DNA of 64,000 nt from Paratinospora sagittata. Lineage: Eukaryota > Streptophyta > Magnoliopsida > Ranunculales > Menispermaceae. Every line of letters begins with the position of its first letter. The stretch's first letter is position 1. The position numbers and the translations under genes were made by a program. The notes below the pieces were generated by a model. It was not told the DNA's origin. It was given only the letters and a program-made list of their open reading frames with translations, and searched no databases. The stretch is taken from NCBI GenBank assembly GCA_035771175.1, contig CM069598.1, forward strand, positions 7,285,413-7,349,412, given 5' to 3'. This document shows positions 1-12,424 of this stretch, piece after piece.

Positions 1-1589
1 TTATGTGTTGCGACCCCTTCCTCGGTGACGTCACGACTGGCACAGTACCCCAGATAATGTCACAACTCGACAAAACCAGAGACACTGATAAGCCTTTAAA
101 TTTCATCATTCTTCTTATTATCTTGTATAGTCCAAAATCCATTACTAAGTATGTTTTATATACAATAGTATATGTGATAGTTACATACAAAAATAAGAGA
201 TTAAAACATTTAGAACTAGTTCCCCGAGTCCCCAAATTTACAAATCAAAACTTACTTTCAAAAGACGAAAAGGACGGCTACACTGTCTTGCCCTTTCCTT
301 TCTGATCTGGACCTGAAAGAAAATAGGGAAAAATGGGATGAACTCAACTAGCTCAGTGACTATTTTTCACATTAATCTCCACATATGCATTTATGTAAAA
401 CATGTATAATACTTGAAATAACATTGATAAATTCAAATACATCAATAAATTATAAATGATACATGCTTCCAAACTAAACATACAATTATGCATCGTTTTC
501 ATAAAAATGTAAAAAAGCCTCAATGAGATGTCACATCAGGATAACACATGCCTACACTTTCCTCATCGTGCTAGGGTTCAGACCAGCGCATTTTCCCAAT
601 AATAATCCTTCTACCCTTACATTCTTCAGTGATTCGAAAAGTTTTTTCCACGAAATACCAATTCAACTACTCTGATGGCACATTTTTTCGAAGAACAAGT
701 AAATAGAAAGACAACAACGCCAAAGTATTTAATCTAAAATACCCAAGTTCATACCAATACATAAATTCTTGCTCATGATTCTAATTACAATGCACATACA
801 TATCATAGGATGCATATCATTTCACAATTCATTCCAAATTTACACTGCATTCCAAATGTTGTTATTCATTATCACCAATTGTTCAAGATCAATTTCCAGC
901 CACGAATCACATTAAAACACCACAAATGAACACTAAAAATGGGTTCCCAAAACCCTTACCCAATAAGGTCTGGAATACCCATATCAGTCACAGAGAATCA
1001 GTGTTTAAACCATTAAATTTGCTCACCAAACAACCAAGCATTGATCCTCCCATGGTTTCCTTCAATGCATCACTCAAAATCCATCAGAAACCTCAATTTT
1101 CCAGCTCCAATTCTAATCATGGAAACCATGTACAAATGGAAGAAAGGAACTCAAATTTGTAATTTACACACCCAAAACCATAGATCTCACCCCTATTTAG
1201 GAGCTCCAACATCATCTTCTTTCTTCCTCTTTCTCTGTTTTTTCTTTACAACTTGGAAGCTCAATTTGTTTCAATCCAGCAAGTTTAAACATCTAAATCA
1301 GCTTGCCGGCAAAGTGGCTGCAAATGGGTAAACCTATTCCATATCATGCACAACTTTTTTTTAATTTCGGGCCCACCTAAAAGTGCACTTCTTGCACCCA
1401 CCTAGGGTACCAATAGCCCTAAAATACATTTAAACATACTTCATATACACACAAGTACAAGTATTATATACATTTAATACATATACAAGACCTAGAGTTG
1501 GGCATTCTACGTTATCATGACGTCATATACGAAAAATAGGTCGTTACATTATGAGTGTTTTTTAATGTGTTTTGCACGAAAAATAGACA
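1..1589. other. Intergenic, no gene recognised
   Basis: No open frame here resembles a known protein and none is long. The sequence is AT-rich. The first 115 bases (TGACGTCACGACTGG, then TGTCACAACTCGAC) resemble a degenerate block near 10990-11060, which suggests a dispersed repeat. Around 1500-1550 there is another TGACGTCA-type sequence. I cannot assign an element class. Confidence 0.5.
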
Positions 1590-1599
1590 AGAACGAAGC

Positions 1600-2022
1600 T
1601 CGTCCTTAGGGTCGACCGACCCTCCTTTGAAGGGTCAACCTTGTTCGGCCAACCCTCTTATTTTTATTTATTTATTTTATTATCACATATCATATTGCAT
1701 TGGGGTGCATTTCGTGACAATTTTAACATATTTTCACCTATTCCGAGCTAATTTGGATAGAGGGGGGAACCGTTCCCTACTCGTTACTCTCATGTTGAGT
1801 ACAGGGTGGGATATGACACTCTACCACCCAAATGAGCTCGAATTGAGTGTAAACACAACAAAATTATTGTGAAATACATTCCAATGCAATATGATACGTG
1901 AAAATGAAAAAAACAAAATAAAAAAATAAGAGGGTCTAACAGACAGAACCGGCCCTTACAAAGGAGGGTCAGCCGGCCATGGCCAACCCTCCTGTACAAG
2001 GGTCAGCCTCGTAAGGTTAACC
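1600..2022. repeat. Foldback (long inverted repeat) element
   Basis: Two arms of about 160-190 bp face each other, roughly 1600-1760 and 1830-2020. Both contain AACCCTCTTATTTTT-like or GACCCTCTTATTTTT-like sequence, then an ATCATATTGCATTGG block, then a CGAGCT..ATTTGG block, in mirrored order. The loop is short, about 60 bp. No coding capacity is seen. This is typical of a foldback MITE or a palindromic relic. The outer boundaries and target duplication are not clear. Confidence 0.6.
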
Positions 2023-2257
2023 TTTATAACGATATTTTGGAAAAAAAAAAAAAAAAAAGAAAAAAAAGAAAAAAAGGAAGGTCATTTTAGTAATTTCAGT
2101 TGAGGGTATTTAAGAAATTACATAAAATAGGTGGAGTGGGGTGTAAATAGTCTATTAATGGGGTCTATCTAGTTGTTCTCTTCTTCTTTTATCTCTTATT
2201 GGTCCCTCTACGTGTTATGTGTTAATGATAACATGATGTACATTATTCGGCCTTGAC

Positions 2258-2750
2258 TAGGAGTGGCAATATAAGTTACGACACGATAACACGACTCGAA
2301 ATCGACACAAAATTAACAGGTTTGAGTTTTGCATAAACAGGTGCGGGGTCAAAATCAGGTACACCTGTTAAACCCAAAATTGATCTGTTTAACACGATTA
2401 TATTTTGTGTTGAGACTTCTGTTATGTGTGAAGACTTTTTAATATTTTATGTCATGTGTTGAGACTCTAACTTTATAATATTTTATTTGGTTTTTACTAT
2501 ATGGTTATATAATTATGATTTTGAATTTTTGATTTATGTGTTAATTTAGAATTTATGCATGTTAAATATGCTAAAATGAACTTGTTTAAGGTTTAAGAGT
2601 TATAAATAGGTTAACCAGTTTAAACCGTTTATTAAACGTGTCGGTTTGAGTTTACATATAATGATACGTTATTTAAACGTGCCGTACTTAAATTTACAAT
2701 ATATTTCATTATGCACGATTACGACACGATAACACGAATTATCACCCTTA
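2258..2750. mobile_element. Non-autonomous hAT-like MITE, 493 bp
   Basis: The element is flanked by an 8-bp direct repeat, GCCTTGAC, at 2250-2257 and 2751-2758. Its ends are imperfect terminal inverted repeats: TAGGAGTGGCAAT on the left and the complement of ATTATCACCCTTA on the right, matching at 9 of 13 positions. Just inside each end is the same block TTACGACACGATAACACGA, in direct orientation. An 8-bp target duplication and a TAGGGGTG-type end are hallmarks of the hAT superfamily. There is no transposase, so it would depend on an autonomous relative. Confidence 0.72.
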
Positions 2751-3044
2751 GCCTTGACCTATTAATTATACCTTTTTTAAGTCAAGTTGTTTTTATCAAT
2801 GCATACTTCACTTTATATGAGGTACATCTCCACCCATGATAGCTTGATTACACTTTTACTTATCAGCTATAGTTTTTAGGTCAACCGGTGACATTATACA
2901 CTTTGTCTAGTCCTCGTGTGAGAGGCACAACCTCCATCTACAAGAATAGGGGTGTAAGCAACCCGACCATTTTGGGTCGGGTCGGGTTTGATTGATATGT
3001 CGGGTTAAAAAATTAACCGACCAAACCCAAACCGACCTCTTAAA

Positions 3045-3067
3045 ATATATATATATATATATATATA
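3045..3067. repeat. (TA)n microsatellite
   Basis: A run of about eleven TA units. It sits between GGGTCGGG-rich sequence (2975-3035) and a CCCGACC-rich block (3280-3310) that may be the two ends of another degenerate element. Confidence 0.9.
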
Positions 3068-4875
3068 AGAGTTCATCCTCATTCTCATAAGTCAAGTTTA
3101 AGAGTAACTTGACTTGTACATATATGAGTTCTCCCAAAAAAGAAAAATCTCATCTTTTAAAACTTAAATAGTAGTTTAATAAGTTTGATACATGATAATC
3201 TAACATATTTTATTACTAATATAAGCCGAAATAATAGTTATTAAGTTTTAAAAAAAATTAATTTATTTAATAGATGTCAGCCCGACCAACCCAACCCGGC
3301 ACGACCTGATTTCACCTCATAAGAGTGTGTGTCACTAGTGACATCATTGGGTGTGAATGGATTGGGTTAAAAAGTGAAAATGTAAACAAGTTGGTCCTTT
3401 GGTTTAATTTGACTTGATTTTGATTAATTTATAACGTTTTCATTGTTTTGATTTTGAAATTTATTTTAGATAAGATTCACCATTTAAGGACATCCAAGAT
3501 ACACATGACTTTTGTGCTTAAACCGAACATTATCCTTTATTCACATGTAATTACAATTTTTTAATACTTTTTAAACCAATAATTGTGGCTTAACATCTTT
3601 AAGTCCTCACAAACAAAGATAAATTTATTTATTAAGCTCTCTGGTCGGCACATACTATTTTATTTACTAGTTGATCTTGTAATAAAACATTACTAACCAC
3701 AATAAAAAAAAACAATCTTAAACACAATAATTGTCAAAATTGTGGACCTCGACAAAATTCAAACTGCAAACTGAACCGTTTAGGAAAACCTCAAATTGAC
3801 CTTTTTATTTGATTTTTTTTATGCCTAGAAACTCATTGACTTAACGAATCGCGGGTTGGTTCAATGATTGAGTTTAAGCACACCTACCTTAAAGATTTTG
3901 AATTTGAAATATTTTTTACCACTTTTTAACCAACAACATCCTTAAGTATTTGTGATCGTACTCTAAAAGAATTAGGGGGTGTAAGTCTCCGACACCCATC
4001 TCTTAACTTGGTAAATGAATTACCGATTTGTGTACTTCAATTATAGAATTTCCAAAGGATGCAGCGGAGTTGCCTTTGTTTTCTAGAATGCTTTAATGAC
4101 TTCCTGGTTCTATGTTGTACACCATTATAGATACTAGTATTTAAGCACGTGAGTCTGCTATAGTTTTTATGATTTCTATTGTTACTTTTTGTTTAAAAAA
4201 CAATAGTAAAAATGTCCTATTGATTTACAATAAAATTAAAAATAAATAAGAAAAAAATGTTATGACTAAGGGAACAAATTTCAAAAATGTCAATTCGAGC
4301 ATAAGGATGAAGCAAAGAAAAAAAAGTTCAATTGTTGATTGTGTTTGATATAAGATTTAAATTTAATTTTCAGTATTTAAAAACAAAGAATACAAAAAGG
4401 TGTTGAAAACATGTTTGGTTTAAAATGATTTAAAAACAATTTTTAGAATAAGATTCATAAAATGGCTTGTTTGTAGAAAACGCATAAACATTGTTTTTAA
4501 AATTTTTTGTTCAATTTGTTTTCTCACAAAATATATTTTAATCTACCTTTTAAGCTAATTTCTTTATACCAAGGCACAAATGACGAGACTAAAAGGGTCT
4601 CACCTGTTGTCCTTTTAACCTAAACCAAACAACTTTTTACCATTTCAAAAAATTTTAAAACAAGTTTTAAAAACAATACCAAACACATTCTTAAAAATTA
4701 TAAATCAATAAACAATTTAATTGTACTTTAATTTCTCAAAACTATTTTGAGATCTCATACTAAACATTGCCTAAATTACTATTACCCTTTAGACAAACTA
4801 AAACTATATTTTAAAATTTATAGACAACAATAAAGTTTTAAAAACATTTTTCAGAAAATTAATAAAAATAAACTT

Positions 4876-5062
4876 TTTTTTTTTTTGGTTTCCCATATGG
4901 TATCACCGCCCTTTGAGCGAAAACTAATCTACGTTCGAATATTACAAGGATATTAGACGGCTCTCCCAAGTGCGGGAGACTATGGTGAACTCAAGTTTCA
5001 ATCCTGAGACCTTCATCCTTCAACTACCTTTAGCATAAACCCCCGATTATCTATGTTGCACC
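4876..5062 (-). mobile_element. Possible SINE, antisense orientation
   Basis: A T-tract at about 4877-4887 is followed by roughly 170 bp of low-AT sequence that reads on the minus strand as a tRNA-like retroposon ending in A's. Loosely matching ATTAATA-containing sequence lies on both sides (about 4858 and 5066), which could be a decayed target duplication. The call rests on form and composition, not on a matched family. Confidence 0.35.
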
Positions 5063-5614
5063 ACATTAATAGTATAAATTTACCAGATGGTTTAGAAATA
5101 AAGTTCAAACTTTGCCAATCATATGTGTCATGGCGTGCTTTCATCCTTGAGGAAATCAAAATCCTTCAGTGTGAAGAACTCTACCATCTCTTCGACTAGA
5201 CTATTGTGCAAAGTATAACTAGGTTTTCAAGGCAATAAGTTCAGCAAGTCATTACAAAACCAAACACATGGTTCAGAAGCAGTAGCTAAAATTCAGGCAT
5301 TTCGTATAGGCGTTATGCTTAATATGCATAAACATACATAACATGCAAGTTGCATAAAATTAGGGAAAAGATAAATGAGTGAACTTCAACAACTACATGG
5401 AAAAGTTTCAAGATCAAGTCTTATAAAGGAGAAGGCTTCATTTATCGATATCGTTTGCAGAATGCATACAAGATAAAGGGCCTTCAACTACTAAATAACT
5501 TGGAAATAACCTAACTGAGAAAAGTAGCCGCACTGCACACAATAGTGTTTAAATCATGTATCAGTCAAACAGAATTGGGTAATCATAATCTGTTCTCTTT
5601 CCTTGCTGAATTCA

Positions 5615-8483
5615 TCATTTATTGGCTAATGCCATAGACCTTGCCCTCAGATTCATAAATATTCCCCTAAAGAATGCAAAGTTTCACAATCAGTTCATGT
5701 TTTATATGGAAGAACAACAACAGGGTACAAAAAACTAGAGAAATGAAGTTAAGAAAAGCATAGAAGAATACCAGCAACAAGCAACAAAACTGTGGAAGAT
5801 AACTCGGAATTGCAATGGCATATACTGGTAATTTACCCAGCCCACAACTGGCCAAAACTGCACATTAATTGTTCAATTCAGTTTGTTTGGACTATAATCC
5901 ATGCAATAATATATGACAGTCCATGAGTGAGAGAGAGAGAGAGAGAATGAGAGAAGTAGCATAAAATACCATCCATGCTGTCAACTGCACAGAGGGATAG
6001 TCCTTCTTGATCTTACTCTTAACCTGCTTCCAGGGCCTTCCTGCATTTTTACGAGGAAAAAAGATACTAATTAAATAAACAGTTTTATTTCCTCCCTTAA
6101 AATATAAAAAACATAACATATTGGCCTTACCCTCAACAACTAGCCCATAATATAACATGAAAAGCACATTGTTCCAAGGGGAAGAAGTCAGTTGTTCCAC
6201 TAACACCTAAAAAGGAAAATCACTAGATACATTTAAAAAAAACTTGATCAATCGTATGGTTAAAAAAAAATACTAGGAAGCATATTTGAATACACCTTCA
6301 AGGGTTCAATTTAGAACAAATCAGTAGTATACAGTAGTTGAGTTGATATACAATTGAGAAATAAGCCGAGTTGAATACCTTCTTTGCTACTGTTCTTTTA
6401 TCCTTCTTTCCTTTAAAAATTTTATCCAACGATAAATGGAGGAAATGGCCAAATGGTCCTCCATAAGCAAAGCCGAAGAGCTGTATGTAAAATTGTAAAT
6501 GTAAGAAGAACGGAACCGTAAGTGAAAATTCATGAATGTAACAATAGAAACACGCTTGTAGGCCCAAATGTTATGTTTATAAGGAATATAGCATTTTTGT
6601 CAATATCTCACCCAGACCAGTTAGAAGAACAAATGAGAAGCTGAAAGGACAACAATAGCATACAGTTCAATAACATACTATAATCATTTTACTACTATTT
6701 TTTTTTTCAGTTCTTTTTTCCCCTGGTTCTATACCCGGAGCATAAAGTTCAACTACTAAAGAAGTTGAAACAATGACAATTGAGGCACTCTGATGTGAGC
6801 TGAAACTATGGAAAGCTACTTATCAGTTGTAATCAGGTTCTTCCAGTGAATCAAATACCAGGAAGAGATTGTGAATTTGAAAAAATGCTTCAGAATATTT
6901 TGACATTTTAATTGTCAATTCTTTAGTCTTTTGAGATGTATAATTCACATATAAACAGTGGGCAGAGTAGCTAAGACTAAGAGATCATATACTGTCTAAT
7001 CAGCAGATTAATATCTCAGCACAAATAAGCTAACTTGGATGCTAAATTAGAATATTCCTATGCTGGTTTAAATAAATCACTTGGAAGAATATAGGGAACA
7101 AATCAGCTCTTACAAGTACTAATAACTAAAAGTTGGTGTGGGCATTTGTTCCCGGTATTAATATTGGGATTGCCCTTACCTTTGATTCATTACTCTGAAA
7201 TGATTTGTATGAATGTGATGATCCAATGTAACAAATACTATAGATTGACCAAAAAAAAGGCCATAACACAACAATCCATATTGCAAAGACAAATCCCTTC
7301 ATAGTAAGTATGTATAAACCAATTTGTGTAGTAATAGCTCCATACATATATGCTATTGATTGCAACTAGAGGATGAATTTCCATTCTCATAACTAACAAA
7401 TAAACTATGTATAAAACCCAAGAAAAAACTACAATCTCTGTAAACAGGCTGTGCCATCACCACAAGTGGTAGCTTCCCTTACTTCTGATACTTCATATAA
7501 TACAAGGAGTTCAAGGCGGCTGTAGACGCCATCAACAAAAGTGTATTATGCTTTAACATGGAGGAAAACATCAGATTCAAATATGAAAAGAAAATATAAT
7601 CAGTTTTGTTTTTGATGGGTTATTTTCTGAACAATTGGGTCAAACAATGCAAAACTGAGTGAGGATTCCTAATAGAGCTTTAAGTCCTCCTTCATTCTCT
7701 CTGTATATCTAGACCTTTTCCATTTTAAGTTCTATGTGCAGATCCAAATTGTTGTAAATTGGAATTCACCATCAGTAATGTACTAATGTATCAATAATGT
7801 CTTTGAAGATTGTAAAACTCCCCTAGAGATAGTCCTTGATCACCAAACAAAATTACTGATACAAGTTGAATGGTGTATATCTCAATTGTAGTAATGATCC
7901 ACATTTTTTTTTTTGGGCAAGGTATAAAACCGCATGTTTTGACTGCTAAATAATAGTTAAGAGCAATGAATCAAATTACATAGATAATTGTGAAGAGAAA
8001 AGACAAATTACCACTTTGAGAAGAAGTCTCTTTAATTGAAGTTTCTGTATACCCGAAAGTTTTTGAGCAACAGAATCGCTTACTCCTGCCAACACACCAG
8101 CAGTAATGGCCTTGCCCCAAGAAAAATAAATAAATCTCAGACTAATATCTCAAACAGGAGCATTAGTTATCTTAATTGAAGTAAAAAAGCATAAAAACTT
8201 ACATAAGTGCAATAAAACCAAAACTCCAAATCAAGAAAGAAAAAAATAAAAATAAAAATTCAAAAGGAAAAAAAAAAAAAACAAACCCATTTAAAATCAA
8301 ATCGAAATAATGAAGCCCAGAACGTAAATCAAGTAGAGTAAAACAAATAAATTCATGAAAATTAAAAAGGAACAAGCAAGCAGAAGAAGAGAGGCAAAGG
8401 AGGAATTGAACCTTTGTTCTCAAGGGATGAAGCTGAAGCTGCCGCATGTACTGCTGCCATCCCTTCTTCACTAATTCTCCCAT
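5615..8483 (-). CDS. PMP22: 22-kDa peroxisomal membrane protein PMP22 (Mpv17/PMP22 family)
   Basis: Seven exons joined in frame encode 185 residues: 8412-8483, 8012-8110, 6379-6480, 6131-6206, 5970-6040, 5772-5857 and 5615-5666. All junctions are GT-AG. The start context MGELVKKGWQQYM followed by QLQLHPLRTKAITAG matches the plant PMP22 N terminus. The rest follows the Mpv17/PMP22 family pattern: GVSDSVAQKLSG, GPFGHFLHLSLD, a YYGLVVEGRPW segment and the signature WPVVGWVNYQYMPLQFRV near residues 135-155. It is predicted to be a four-helix integral protein of the peroxisomal membrane. The family is linked to membrane permeability, but the transported solute is not known for the plant protein. 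The length is normal for the family. The small last exon ends in ALANK. Confidence 0.93.
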
Positions 8484-8538
8484 ATTTCCTCTTGTTTTCA
8501 GAGATTGAATTTCAATCGATCATAAAGTGCAAGAGAGA

Positions 8539-8564
8539 CAGAGAGATTGAATTCAATCTCTCTG
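8539..8564. promoter_or_regulatory. 26-bp perfect palindrome upstream of PMP22
   Basis: A perfect inverted repeat centred on GAATTC, with arms that read CAGAGAGATT on the outside. It lies 56-81 bases upstream of the PMP22 start codon, so it is in the 5' leader or core promoter. As RNA it would form a 13-bp stem with almost no loop; as DNA it could be a dimer-binding site. Function is inferred only from position and symmetry. Confidence 0.5.
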
Positions 8565-8569
8565 TTATG

Positions 8570-8592
8570 TGCAATATATTTAAATATATTCA
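8570..8592 (-). promoter_or_regulatory. Possible TATA region of PMP22
   Basis: The sequence ATATATTTAAATATATT lies 90-105 bases upstream of the PMP22 ATG and is read on the minus strand. Spacing fits a TATA box with a leader of about 60 bases. AT-rich runs are common here, so this is tentative. Confidence 0.3.
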
Positions 8593-8599
8593 CATTAAT

Positions 8600-11500
8600 G
8601 GGTTCTTCGCTCCAATTACGACACAAACACAGAGAATCTTATTTCTTTAGATTTAACAACTCCTCCCGCTACCGGGTATATCCTTCAGTTCCCTAATTGT
8701 AGTTGACAAGTTCATAGTAATTAGTGACAGCGTCGTGTCTTATTCTACTATGTAATTAGTCCTAGATATTTTTATTTTTCTATTTGGTAAATTTTATGAT
8801 CCCACCACAATATTGCACTCCTTAAGTTTCGCCTTTTATATTTTATGCTTTTGATAAAAGCATTGCCCAAGTTGTTTGCATATCCACCAAGTAGTTCTTT
8901 TTTTTTTAAATACAAAACGTTAGCTCCAACACCAGTCGTCTCAACGTTTTTACTTCAAAGTATTAATCAACCGCGAATCAGTCACTTGTCCTCAGAAAGT
9001 AAGTTAATGCAATAAATTTGTAGCCTGACCGTGTTAAAATTTTAATTTTTGTTTTATTATAAATATTTGAAAGTTTTTTTTTTTTTAATAAATCTGAAAG
9101 TGAGACTATGGTAGTTGATTTATATAGTTCTTATCTAAGTTTTTTATGTCATTCATGCTTAATTTTTTGACCCTACTGAGAGGTCACAATTTTCTCTGAC
9201 CCTCGTATCAGCATTTTTTATCTTGTATCAGTACTCAAAAAATAAAAATAAAAATTAATGAAGAAATTAATAAGATAGCGTGGATTTAAGTGACGTTAAA
9301 GCAAATTGGAATTTATTAATATGTATTCATTTTAAAGATTGGTTTATTAAGATATGTTATTCACTCACTATTTGTTGCGTACCCTCATAGCTCTGATTTG
9401 GAATAAAAAATATTGGTGTTATATCCTAAAATGTTGCATTTGTTTATGACTCATCTGATTCACATTTAGTGTAATTTATATTAAATTCAATTGAATTTTT
9501 AAAAAAAATAAATAAATAGAAGTGAGATTATTTCGTTGTTAATAGACAACTGTCCTCTTATATAGTTTTTTTTTTTTTTTTTTATGGACATAGAGAAGCT
9601 AATTATAACTCGGACGAAAGAGCCTCAGAAAGTACAATATTCATAATTACAAGAGGAGACTACTCTATCCAAGCAGTAAAGTCTTCCATTGTCCTTTTGG
9701 AATATAAAACAAATCGTTCTTCTCTTTTGTTAAAATCCCAATAATGTTAAGTATCAACGACACTCTCCCCTCCTGTCCATGATGATGTTGTGTGGATTTT
9801 AATTTTTTTTTACTTTTTTTTTGGTTTAGGTGGGAGGAAAACTAAAATTAATAAACAAACAAGTATGCTTGTGAGAAAAATTGCTTTGATACCATGTTAT
9901 AAACTATTCATCTTAAGTATATTTGCTTTCATATCGTGTTAGAAATCATTCATCTCAATTGGTTTTTAATTTGTGTACAAACGCCCTCTCAAGTATATTT
10001 GTTTGTTTTATTAATATTATTTTTTTCTTTATTATAAATTTATTCCACTTATCATCATGCATGCAAAAGGGAGTGCTAAAATCTATGTTCTTATATAGTT
10101 GGGTCTCTACTTATTGACTATATAGCTTTTAGGTTCGGTTGTTTTTAACATATTTAATTCAAAATTATAGACTCCGTACATCCCAAAATAATTGGTGAAT
10201 ATTTCAAATGCCTCACCACTCAGATTTTTGTTGTTGTTGTTGTTGTTGTTTAAAAACAACATTTGACCTATCATGTGTGACAACATAGTTGTTGTAATAC
10301 CAAAAAAAAAAAAATGTATCTAAAAATTTATAAACACAAAAGACATGCTACATTGGTCGAATTCTAAAAAACATTTTTTGAGATTTTCTTGTAAGATTGT
10401 ATTCTTATTTTCAATCACAAGTAAACACAGTTTTAGGTTAAGATGAGTATGCATGAAAAGGTGGATTGACTCAAGTAAAAGAGTGGTTGCTAGGGTGGAA
10501 GCTAACTCGATCGAATCAAACTAAACTTGATGGGTTGGATAAGATTGATCTAGGTGTTTAGGTTGGGTGAATTCAAAAATCTTAATCTGAACGGTTCGGG
10601 GTCATATCTTGAGTTGACATCTTTAAAACCCAACCTGAATAGAACCGAACCTAAGCATAACTCTAAAATCTCTTATTTCGTAAAGCCACCAAATTGCAAA
10701 ATTGTCAAAACCCCCAAAACCCAAATAGCAAATTCACAATTGATCATGTACTTCTTCACAACTTTAAGTCACTAAAACCTCTCAAAACCTTCTTTATTTC
10801 TTCATCTTCGTCTTTGTTTCTTCTTCATTCTTAACCCGATTGAACAACCCAACTTAATTCAAACTAGTTTGGTTTAGGTTAAGGAGTTAGTTTTGTTCAG
10901 GTTATGTTCCATTTTTCGTAACCTAAATTATTTAGGTTAAGTTGAGTTTCGACTTCAACCGGACACAACCCAGTCAATTACACCCTTATGGAGTGACATC
11001 ACAACTGACACATAATTTAAAGTATGTCGTACCCTGACAAACCTAAAATCCTGTCAGCCTCTTTTTTTTTATACCCAAATTCTCCAAAAAAAAATTGTCA
11101 GAATATCCCCGTAAATACGAATAAAAACAATATTTCATTTACAAATGTTATTGGTTGCAAGTGGAACTACTTCCAAATGACGTGGGCTAATATAGGCTAG
11201 TGAGAGAAAAAACCCAACATCTAGATGACCAACCCAGCCCATGATTGGTTGGGTTGGTGGCACCTTGGCAGGCTCAATTGGGCTTTTCTTCCATCTTCTA
11301 TGGATCGGGTCGATTGGGCTACTACTAAACCTGAACAATTCCAACCCGAGTCCATTATTTACACTGTGATGACGAGTTTGAAAGCGTAACGCTAAAGGCT
11401 CCTACTCTTAACATATATAGCTCTTTCTTCTGGAAAAGGCAATAATCCATAAAAAGCCGCCACGCTTCCATTCCTTCTTTGACTTCCGAATATTTAAAGC

Positions 11501-11700
11501 AACCAACCACTGTTCAAGTCTCCAAGCTCAAAGGTGACAAAAATTACATACAACTTAAGCTTCAAAAGTCGAATATGCCCCACGATCCACATCCGTCCGT
11601 TCAATCAGAGACTGTACATCGAGATGGGCCCACGACTTCCCTAATATTATATTCCACTTCCCAACTAGATAAGTTCACGACACGTGCAATTGCTGGGTCG
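8600..11700. other. Intergenic between PMP22 and E2, repeats only
   Basis: No gene is supported. Visible items are T-tracts near 9080 and 9575, and two AAACTATTCATCT/AAATCATTCATCT repeats at about 9900-9960. A (TTG)n run follows near 10236-10250, with complementary CAAC sequence downstream. From about 10495 to 10985 there is a possible TIR-type element: it begins TAGGGTGGAAGC and ends ATTACACCCTTA, but flanking duplications do not match. Sequence at 10990-11060 resembles the first 115 bases of the window. Confidence 0.45.
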
Positions 11701-11899
11701 GTCCACTTTCACGCACGACAGCAGTACACACAATAGCGATCCTCGCTGATGGACACGTCCTATTCCACGGATGCTGGATCTGCATTTGCTGCAAAGCAAG
11801 TATGCGCGTTCTGCCCTGCGAATCCGTGCCTCCACAACGGAGAACCGAAGGTAGGATTTAGGAAGAAAAAGTATTTACATTCGGTGCGGGGCACGGGGG

Positions 11900-12424
11900 C
11901 AGACAGAAGCGAGAGAGAGAGAGAGAGAGATTGTTCTTCGTACAGAAAAAAAGCGTTTTTGAGTCGTCTCGAGCTTGTTTCCGCTTCCTCCAAACCCTAC
12001 GTTCGCTCGATCTGATTTCAGAGATCTATCTTCTTCTTCTTCGACCAGGTTTGGTTCTCTTCATTTGTTCTGTGTTTTCAGATCCATTTTCAGTTTCTCT
12101 TCAGAACATAGATGTTTGTTCTTCTCCGTGGTTTTCGTATTTTTTTTGTTTTTTTTGTTTTATGTTTTTGCTTGTTAGATTTTCTTTGGTTCTGATAATA
12201 TTTGGAATGTTAAGTCAAGTAGTAGGCATATGGATATATTAGGTTGTGTCAAGCTTCTGTTCTTTGTTGAATTATTGCCGGTTTGAGTTTTGGATTTCAT
12301 TGAATCGTGAGTTTCTGATCGGATTTCTTGTAATTGTTAGATCAGACTGCTACGGTTTTGAATAATTTACTTATTGTTTCGCAATTTTGTAATCAGCTTG
12401 GTCTTAAGAGGAGGAGCAGGAAGG
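11900..12424 (+). other. E2 gene 5' leader with probable leader intron
   Basis: A (GA)n tract at about 11919-11931 and a telo-box-like AAACCCTA at about 11994 mark a likely transcribed leader. A donor CAG|GTTTGG at 12049 and acceptors near 12398 (AATCAG) or 12416 (AGCAG) would remove a leader intron of about 350 bases that is T-rich like other plant introns. The coding ATG at 12425 follows directly. Exact ends need transcript data. Confidence 0.5.

Larger units (their letters stand above)
2759..5614. other. Intergenic, degenerate repeats, no gene
   Basis: This stretch is AT-rich with no supported coding region. From about 4330 to 4700 the sequence has mirrored TTTGGTTTAAAA and TTTTAAAAACAATACCAAACA blocks, the kind of 'TGTTTGG...CCAAACA' structure seen in plant MITEs, but I could not fix ends or a target duplication. 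The segment 3281-3310 is rich in CCCGACC and mirrors 2965-3035. Downstream it runs into the 3' flank of PMP22. Confidence 0.45.

Noticed and set aside
3..305. A 100-codon frame at the window start
   Set aside because: It has no recognisable family and lies in repeat-like DNA similar to 10990-11060.
11749..12015. Short frames around the E2 leader
   Set aside because: They run through a (GA)n tract and splice signals of the leader; the E2 presequence starts at 12425 and matches the family.
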